Source: Ferruginibacter sp. (GTDB lineage Bacteria > Bacteroidota > Bacteroidia > Chitinophagales > Chitinophagaceae). From it: a DNA stretch of 18,644 nucleotides. The DNA is taken from the NCBI GenBank assembly GCA_025352435.1, contig JANXTN010000361.1, forward strand, positions 1-18,644, given 5' to 3'. Positions 16,668 through 18,644 of the stretch are shown in pieces (position 1 is the stretch's first letter; every line of letters begins with the position of its first letter). The translations under genes and the position numbers were made by a program. The notes beneath the pieces were generated by a model that did not search any database, had not been told where the DNA came from, and saw only the letters and a list, made by a program, of their open reading frames with translations.

Positions 16668-18305
16668 ATGGATACCCAATACAGCAATTCTGAAACAGGA
16701 GATGCCGCTATCACTTCAGGTAAAAACATTTCTGCATGGTTGGCAACCTTAGAAGAACCTATAGCTTACGAAACTTTACAAGAAAATATAGATACCGACA
16801 TATTGGTAATCGGCGGAGGAATTGCAGGTTTAACTACAGCTTACTACCTTGCTAAAGAGGGGCGAAAAGTGGTATTAATAGAAGATGGTTTTGTAGGAAG
16901 TGGCGAAACAGGCAGAACAACAGCGCATATTACCTGTGCATTGGATGATTTGTACATGGAAATAGAAAAACTTTTTGATGAAAAAACTGCCCAACTTGCT
17001 GCCAACAGTCACACAGCAGCCATTGAATGGATTGCCAACACCGTTAAACTTAATAACATTGATTGTGATTTTAAACGAGTAGATGGTTATTTGTTTTTAC
17101 ACCCAACTGATAATAAGGAAACACTCGATGACGAGTATGCTGCAACAAAACGTGCAGGGCTGCTTACAGAAATGCACAGTACTATTCCCGGTATCGCGGC
17201 AGAAGAAGGACAGCACTGTATTAAGTATCCACAACAGGCCCAGTTTCATATTTTAAAATATTTAAAAGGTCTTGCAAAAGCTTTTACAGAACACGAGGGA
17301 AAAATTTATACGAAAACAAGAGCAGAGAATATTTCTACCAAAGGCGCTACTGCAAATGGATTTGAAATAACAGCGCAACACATTGTGGTAGCTACCAACA
17401 CGCCCATAAATGACTGGGTAACTATTCACACAAAACAATGGCCTTACCGCACTTATGTTATTGCTGCAAAAGTTCCTAAAAATTCCTTACCCTTTGCGCT
17501 GTGGTGGGATACAGGCGACAATGATTCCAAATGGGTTTCAAAGCCATATCATTATGTGCGTTTACAGCCATTGGATGATGACTATGATCTGTTAATTTCA
17601 GGTGGGGAAGATCATCGCACAGGGCAGGCTGATACCGAAGGCATAAACGAAGAGGATCGCTACGATAGATTAATTACATGGACAAAAAAGCGGTTTCCAA
17701 TGGTAAATGACATTGCTTATAAATGGTCGGGTCAGGTAATGGAACCTGTGGATGCGCTTGCTTACATTGGAAAAAACCCCGGGGATGAAAATGTGTATAT
17801 TATAACCGGCGACTCAGGCAATGGCATGACGCATGGCACACTTGGTGGCCTCATTATCAAAGATATTATTACGGGCAAAGAAAATCCTTGGATTGAAATA
17901 TACAGTCCTTCCCGCATCAGTATAAAAGCTACCGGCAGTTATTTAAAAGAAGTGGGCAACATGACTGCTCAGTATGCAGACTGGTTTAAAGATGGTGATG
18001 TAAAAAATATTCATGACCTAAAACCCGGCGAAGGTGGTATTGTATCACATGGATTTAAAAAAATTGCAGCCTATTGTGATGAAGAAAATATGTTACACAC
18101 CTGCACTGCTGTATGTCCACACTTAGGCGCTATTTTGCAATGGAACGCAGAAGAAAAAACTTTTGATTGCCCCATGCATGGTTCTCGGTTTACCACGGAA
18201 GGAGTTGTAATGAACGGGCCAGCCATAACGGACTTGAAGAAAATTTTGATTGTGGAGGAAGAGAAGGTAATGGTAAATACTAAAGAGAAAGATTATTACA
18301 TTTGA
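16668..18305 (+). CDS. FAD-dependent oxidoreductase with C-terminal Rieske [2Fe-2S] domain
   Basis: A 545-residue fusion. The N-terminal part is a DAO-type flavoprotein: dinucleotide-binding VIGGGIAGLTTAYYL (G49-G54 region), followed by GETGRTTAHIT, a pattern seen in this subfamily, and the late FAD-binding stretch GDSGNGMTHG (381-390). About 455-545 is a Rieske domain whose four cluster ligands are all present: C483 and H485 in VCPHLG, C501 and H504 in CPMHG. The architecture resembles Bacillus YhfW; its substrate is unknown. It presumably moves electrons between a small-molecule amine or hydroxy-acid substrate and a partner via FAD and the iron-sulfur cluster. No signal peptide is seen, so it is likely cytoplasmic. 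The start chosen is ATG 16668 (MDTQYSNSETGD). The frame extends upstream to 16599, but those 23 residues look non-coding. It is divergent from purQ. Confidence 0.93.
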   Translation: MDTQYSNSETGDAAITSGKNISAWLATLEEPIAYETLQENIDTDILVIGGGIAGLTTAYYLAKEGRKVVLIEDGFVGSGETGRTTAHITCALDDLYMEIEKLFDEKTAQLAANSHTAAIEWIANTVKLNNIDCDFKRVDGYLFLHPTDNKETLDDEYAATKRAGLLTEMHSTIPGIAAEEGQHCIKYPQQAQFHILKYLKGLAKAFTEHEGKIYTKTRAENISTKGATANGFEITAQHIVVATNTPINDWVTIHTKQWPYRTYVIAAKVPKNSLPFALWWDTGDNDSKWVSKPYHYVRLQPLDDDYDLLISGGEDHRTGQADTEGINEEDRYDRLITWTKKRFPMVNDIAYKWSGQVMEPVDALAYIGKNPGDENVYIITGDSGNGMTHGTLGGLIIKDIITGKENPWIEIYSPSRISIKATGSYLKEVGNMTAQYADWFKDGDVKNIHDLKPGEGGIVSHGFKKIAAYCDEENMLHTCTAVCPHLGAILQWNAEEKTFDCPMHGSRFTTEGVVMNGPAITDLKKILIVEEEKVMVNTKEKDYYI

Positions 18306-18444
18306 TAGTACTGTAATCTTATTTCACTTGTCTGTTGTATCAATGTTTGGATTGCTTCAGATTTCACATTTCTATTTTTTATACAAATATGTGTAAAGCA
18401 TTTATGGTGTGATTACATTTTATCTGATGTTACGCCAATCTTTT

Positions 18445-18644
18445 TTACATTTTGTGATCATAGGTAATAATTTTTGCTATTTTCCATAGTCCATTTTTAT
18501 TCTCCCAGATATGGGTAAATTTAAAAGTACCGCAAGCTAATTTACCATTTTCTGTATGGCAAAATGTATGTTTTCCCGTTTCGATCGCTCCATAATTTTT
18601 GATAGGATAAACCTCAAAAGTTTCTATGATGGGCTTTCTAGTTA
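18445..18644 (-). CDS. NTF2-like (SnoaL/DUF4440-type) protein, 3' part (runs off window)
   Basis: The last 66 codons of a gene whose start is beyond the right edge; it ends ITYDHKM then TAA (18447-18445). The visible part reads KPIIETFEVYPIKNYGAIE, then TGKHTFCHTENGKLACGTFK and FTHIWENKNGLWKIAKIITY. The run of strands with Gly-Thr-Phe-Lys-Phe-Thr-His-Ile-Trp and Gly-x-Trp-Lys-Ile is typical of the last strands of the NTF2-like fold in small SnoaL/DUF4440 proteins. These are diverse enzymes or binding proteins, so no function can be given. Whether it has a signal peptide cannot be seen. It is convergent with the FAD-Rieske gene, 139 bp away. Confidence 0.8.
   Translation of the reverse strand, partial: TRKPIIETFEVYPIKNYGAIETGKHTFCHTENGKLACGTFKFTHIWENKNGLWKIAKIITYDHKM

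Noticed and set aside
18312..18417. Inverted TGTAATC/GATTACA pair after the FAD-Rieske gene
   Set aside because: Only 7 bp match with a loop of about 90 nt and no T run; likely chance.

Overview
The window is low-GC DNA that looks chromosomal and comes from a member of the Bacteroidota. The indicators are a SusC/SusD pair, a PorP/SprF-type protein next to a surface protein with a gliding-motility-type (type IX secretion, type B) C-terminal domain, a SusD lipobox, and A/T-rich leaders without clear Shine-Dalgarno sites. Protein wording (RecG, DsbD, helicase) suggests a Chitinophagaceae-like lineage. That placement is inference only.

Layout, left to right. (1) Minus strand, 1-4001: a large secreted protein (signal peptide, DUF7948-like region, SBBP-type beta-propeller, four PKD-like domains, CHU_C type B sorting domain), followed 81 bp downstream by the 5' end of a porP/sprF-like gene that runs off the window. 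Both use TTG starts, and together they look like a type IX secretion cargo with its cognate partner. (2) Minus strand, 4103-6268: recG. (3) Plus strand, 6415-11272: susC and susD homologues 22 bp apart, closed by a strong intrinsic terminator; no glycosidase or sigma/anti-sigma pair is next to them. (4) Plus strand, 11433-11711: a 92-residue coiled-coil protein of unknown function with its own terminator. (5) Minus strand, 11822-13045: a DEAD-box RNA helicase, again with a TTG start. (6) 13110-13268: two tandem copies of a 70-75 bp hairpin-forming repeat. (7) Minus strand, 13277-15770: a stand-alone nDsbD-like protein, then a full-length DsbD with an intrinsic-terminator-like hairpin between them. 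The stand-alone protein carries the redox Cys pair that the N-terminal domain of DsbD lacks. (8) Minus strand, 15851-16537: purQ. (9) Plus strand, 16668-18305: a FAD oxidoreductase fused to a Rieske domain, divergent from purQ. (10) Minus strand, 18445-18644: the 3' end of an NTF2-like (SnoaL/DUF4440-type) gene.

No intergenic stretch exceeds 300 bp. The longest, 13046-13276, holds the repeats. In the 139 bp between the convergent genes at 18306-18444 I see no convincing terminator or gene. I saw no tRNA, rRNA, CRISPR array, insertion sequence or phage gene. Most of the window is housekeeping or typical Bacteroidota surface biology. The observations most worth following are the division of the DsbD N-domain between two adjacent genes, the type IX cargo/PorP pair, and the tandem palindromic repeat.
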